Source of the DNA: Macropodus opercularis
Taxonomy: Eukaryota; Chordata; Actinopteri; Anabantiformes; Osphronemidae
Assembly (NCBI GenBank): GCA_030770545.1
Contig: CM061100.1
Coordinates: 14,252,501 to 14,316,500, forward strand
Direction: 5' to 3'
DNA length: 64,000 nt
Positions 60,990 to 64,000 of this stretch are shown here, in pieces. The notes beneath the pieces are model-generated. The model was given only the letters and a program-made list of their open reading frames with translations, was not told the origin of the DNA and did no database searches. Position 1 is the stretch's first letter; each line of letters opens with the position of its first letter. Position numbers and translations under genes: made by a program.

Positions 60990-61210
60990 ATGAACCATCT
61001 GAAATATTCATGGCTTCCTCCTTCGTCTTTTTCTTCTTCTTCTTGCCTTTGATCAGGAGCGCGAACGCTCACAAACCTTTTTCTTCTGTGTGCAGCCATC
61101 ACTCTGATTGTCGGCACCATTTTTGGTCTGAGACGAGAATCAATAAATCAAATGTTATGATTAAAAGAGCAGCATGGCAGCGAACATTAAATAATCATGC
61201 AGGGAAGAGG
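60990..61210. promoter_or_regulatory. candidate conserved non-coding element
   Basis: Non-repetitive stretch with GAATCAATAAATCAAATG and ATTAAATAATCATGCAG, both homeodomain-like, beside a balanced GC block. No coding signal. Function inferred only. Confidence 0.25.
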
Positions 61211-62649
61211 AAGAGGAGGAGGCGAACCCTTCCCTTTAGTCTCACTGTTAATGAGTGACCACTGGGCTGTCTGTTATCCACCGACCTGCCGCTGCACTAA
61301 TCCTCTTCAGAAGCTTCGATTTGGGTTTAAAATGTCTTCAGAAATCTTGCTCTCACTGCTGATATGTACTGTAGACGTTAAATACTGAAGTTCACACCTG
61401 CTGTTTTCTGTAATAGTGTTGTGGGTGAAGATGTACAATACATTTGTAACCATTGGCTTTGAGAGATTTCGTATCTAAAACATAATACGGCATAATTATA
61501 TTATATCATATTAATTAAATATTAATTTCAAAAACTGCTCATATCACTGATATTTGGGGTGTTCTGAAATGAAAGTACTATTAAAACGTGATTCTGATAC
61601 AGAATGCAAACACACAATATTACAATTTGTTTGTTTTTGTCTCTAGCAAAATAGGAGCAGCAGCAAATGTTTGTGAAGAATTTAAATGTCAGTCAATTGA
61701 AATATTCCAGAGAAAATGATTCACTGATTTCCTGACGCCATGTTCAGTTTAAACAAAATGGCTAAATTAAAATACACACTAAAGTGGTGATCTGCGGTGA
61801 ACAGTACATTCATTCCAATATTTATCAATGTTTCCATAACTTTATATGTAAAAATATAAAATACAAATATAGAATTTGAACAGTTTGAAGCCAGTTGGTT
61901 TATTTGCACACAGCTTTAACTAATGTACACAGTGAGAAGTGAAACTGCCCTCAGATCACTGAGAGGAAACGGAGCTCACATGGAAATGTATCACTAATAT
62001 TGATCTGAATTAACATGAGCTGCCTCAGCCCGTGGCCATGTTCTGTCTGCTGTTTGTAGGAACGTGTGTGTGTGTGTTTAATGAGAGACGGCAACAAGAT
62101 CTTGATCTGTCTTATTTCACTAAATGACAGACGCTGGGTAGTCTGTTGAAAGCAATTTGAATTTGTTCGTTTTTCTAGTATAAAAATAAAGTAAATTAAT
62201 AAATTATTTTAAATACAAAAACTTTCAGTATTTTGTATAGATTTTATATCGAACACAAATTTAAATGATAATAATGATAAATGCACTAGATGCATTTAGA
62301 CTCACTGAGAGCATATTGACATATACACATCATGTAAAGGTGTATTTGTACATTACATTCGTACTGTATATACAGTATAAGTGGATATATGGATATAACA
62401 CATGTGCAGATTAAGTAGAATTATATACTTAATATTTTACTACTAAAGAGTCTGTACGTAGTTCATTTACAATATTCATGTATTAATACTATTGTTTAGT
62501 TGTGACGTTTGATCACTGAACGTAAAGATTTTGTTATTGTTTCATTGATTTTTTTTCCTTTATTGTAGTAATTTGTTAATTTGTCCAGAGCACAAAACAA
62601 GATAATGGACAGATTCATATAGCCGAGATGAAAGACTGCTCATAAGTCA

Positions 62650-62800
62650 GTGTTTATACAGAGCTGCAAATGCAGAGTGTGGCGTGCGGCCACATTTGAA
62701 TACAGCGGGTCGGCTCTGCACGCGGCCATTGTGTTACCATTACAAGCTGATTTCACGGCCAACAGAACGGCAACAAAGGAGGCAGCAGGTCCGAAAAGTT
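62650..62800. promoter_or_regulatory. candidate conserved non-coding element
   Basis: A CpG-containing block in AT-rich surroundings, with GCGGCCACATTTGAATACAG and CGCGGCCATTGTGTTACCAT (CCATTGTG is SOX-like). No open frame with a known domain. Regulatory role is inferred. Confidence 0.3.
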
Positions 62801-64000
62801 TGAAAAGGCTTGGAGAGAATAAAGGAGGAAGAGGAAGAGGAGGAGGAGAAAGGGGTGAAGGGGAGGAATAGAGGGAAGATGGTAGAAGTGTGCAGATGCA
62901 GAGAATGGGCTGCAATGTGGATATTAACTGGCCACGTTAAGCACTGTTTACACGGTGAACACGCATGTACAAACATGCAGTATATAGAAGCTACCTTATA
63001 TATTTCCATTCATTTCCACATATATGTTGATGTGTCCTCATATATAAATGATAAATGAAAACAGCTTCTGTGTAATTCTGTCTCACGCTTCCCCTTCGTT
63101 TATAGTGACAGTTGTATTTCAACATGGAGAGAGCCAGCGTTTGCAGCCGGACAGATGGGTCCTCACCCAAAAACTGCTGGGTCACTCAGAGAGAGGATGA
63201 CTCTGGTTAAACTGACAGTCAGTGGGACATATGTGAGGCAAAGCGCAGCAGTGCTCACTAACGCTATAGATTAGCATGTGGTCTCCAGCACAAAGCTGCA
63301 GATCAATACTACTGCTCTGTACACAGCAGATGGCCCGAGAGAGCAGGAGAGCGAAGGGACGGAGCTGAAAGGAGGAAGTGCCTTGAATGAGCTGCAGCTT
63401 TCTTCACGTTTACAAAGTGCTGCTGGTTCAGACGCAGCACGTACGACCAACAGCTCAGCAGAGGAAGCTGAGTCCCAGGCTGCATCCTGGGTTTGTCAGT
63501 TTCTGTTAGGACTCATCACTTATCTGTTTATCTGTAGTTTGGTTCTCATTATTTAAAAAGGCCTTTATTCTGTCGGTTCCGTCACAGCCTGGAATTGCAC
63601 TAATTATTAATTACACTACACCACTTACACAAATTTGAATTCTTTATTTTTAATTGACAATCAAATTTTTTTACCATTTGAACCAATATTAAAACCAAGC
63701 CAGTAAATGTACAATATTGCAGATGGTGTTGCTACGTTATAGCTCATATACAGCAGCATACTGTAAAACAGGACAAATGCAACAAATAAACCGTGACACG
63801 CAGACATTAATGCATTTTTACTAGTGACATCACAGCCTGCAAACAAAGCGAACAAGGTTTTATTAACTTTACAGTCAAATTCTATTTCCAATTTATGTAG
63901 GTTGTATGTCCAGAACAGAAAGCAGGAATTAAATGAATTCTACAAAAAATATGAATGTTCATGTTACTAATTGAATGGATTAATAATAGATAATAAAAAG

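Larger units (their letters stand above)
55521..64000. other. intergenic region downstream of st8sia3
   Basis: No protein-coding exon recognised on either strand. AT-rich blocks (57540-57770, 61480-61560, 62160-62480), a GT microsatellite (59783-59805) and stretches that look like conserved non-coding DNA (60990-61210, 62650-62800). In mammals the next gene would be ONECUT2, which is not visible here. Confidence 0.7.

Noticed and set aside
1..64000. CRISPR array, prokaryotic operon or phage system
   Set aside because: No regularly spaced repeats, no dense coding or ribosome binding sites; the whole window is vertebrate in character.

Overview
The window is vertebrate, almost certainly teleost, genomic DNA. 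It has split genes with GT-AG introns, abundant CA/GT microsatellites, teleost-type interspersed repeats and several decayed Tc1/mariner, hAT and LINE remnants. It has no prokaryotic-style gene packing, no CRISPR array, and no tRNA or rRNA gene that I could recognise. The exact species cannot be read from the sequence; a percomorph-like fish is my guess from repeat style only.

Two protein-coding genes are supported, both on the + strand. (1) Positions 1538-18349 hold the last eight coding exons of wdr7 (rabconnectin-3 beta). They encode the C-terminal 390 residues, and the 5' part of the gene lies upstream of the window. Splice phases join perfectly across all seven introns and end in a stop at 18347-18349. 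(2) Positions 47291-54924 hold a complete four-exon st8sia3 (alpha-2,8-sialyltransferase 3, 375 aa) with a CpG-rich promoter region. All sialylmotifs and catalytic histidines are intact, and a candidate poly(A) signal lies at 55497. The wdr7-st8sia3 order and orientation match the arrangement I know from mammals (human 18q21).

Layout: 1-18349 is the 3' part of wdr7 with large introns carrying hAT-like, LINE and other repeat remnants. 18350-46600 is a roughly 28 kb intergenic region rich in microsatellites. It contains a duplicated segment of about 0.3-0.4 kb, a perfect 14-bp hairpin, a partly tandem-duplicated mariner-like element (38436-40491), a decayed Tc1 element (45133-46384) and several stretches that look like conserved non-coding or enhancer DNA. 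46600-55520 is st8sia3. 55521-64000 is intergenic with no recognised gene; in mammals the next gene would be ONECUT2.

The two genes act in different processes. WDR7 partners DMXL proteins in V-ATPase assembly and vesicle acidification. ST8SIA3 is a Golgi enzyme making di- and oligosialic acid, mainly in brain. Both are neural-enriched in mammals, so shared long-range regulation is possible but is only inference. I found no convincing new biological system. The most notable structures are the rearranged mariner-like element, the 350-bp MITE-like unit holding a Tc1 transposase scrap, and the PBX/MEIS-type site in a candidate enhancer near 27.4 kb.
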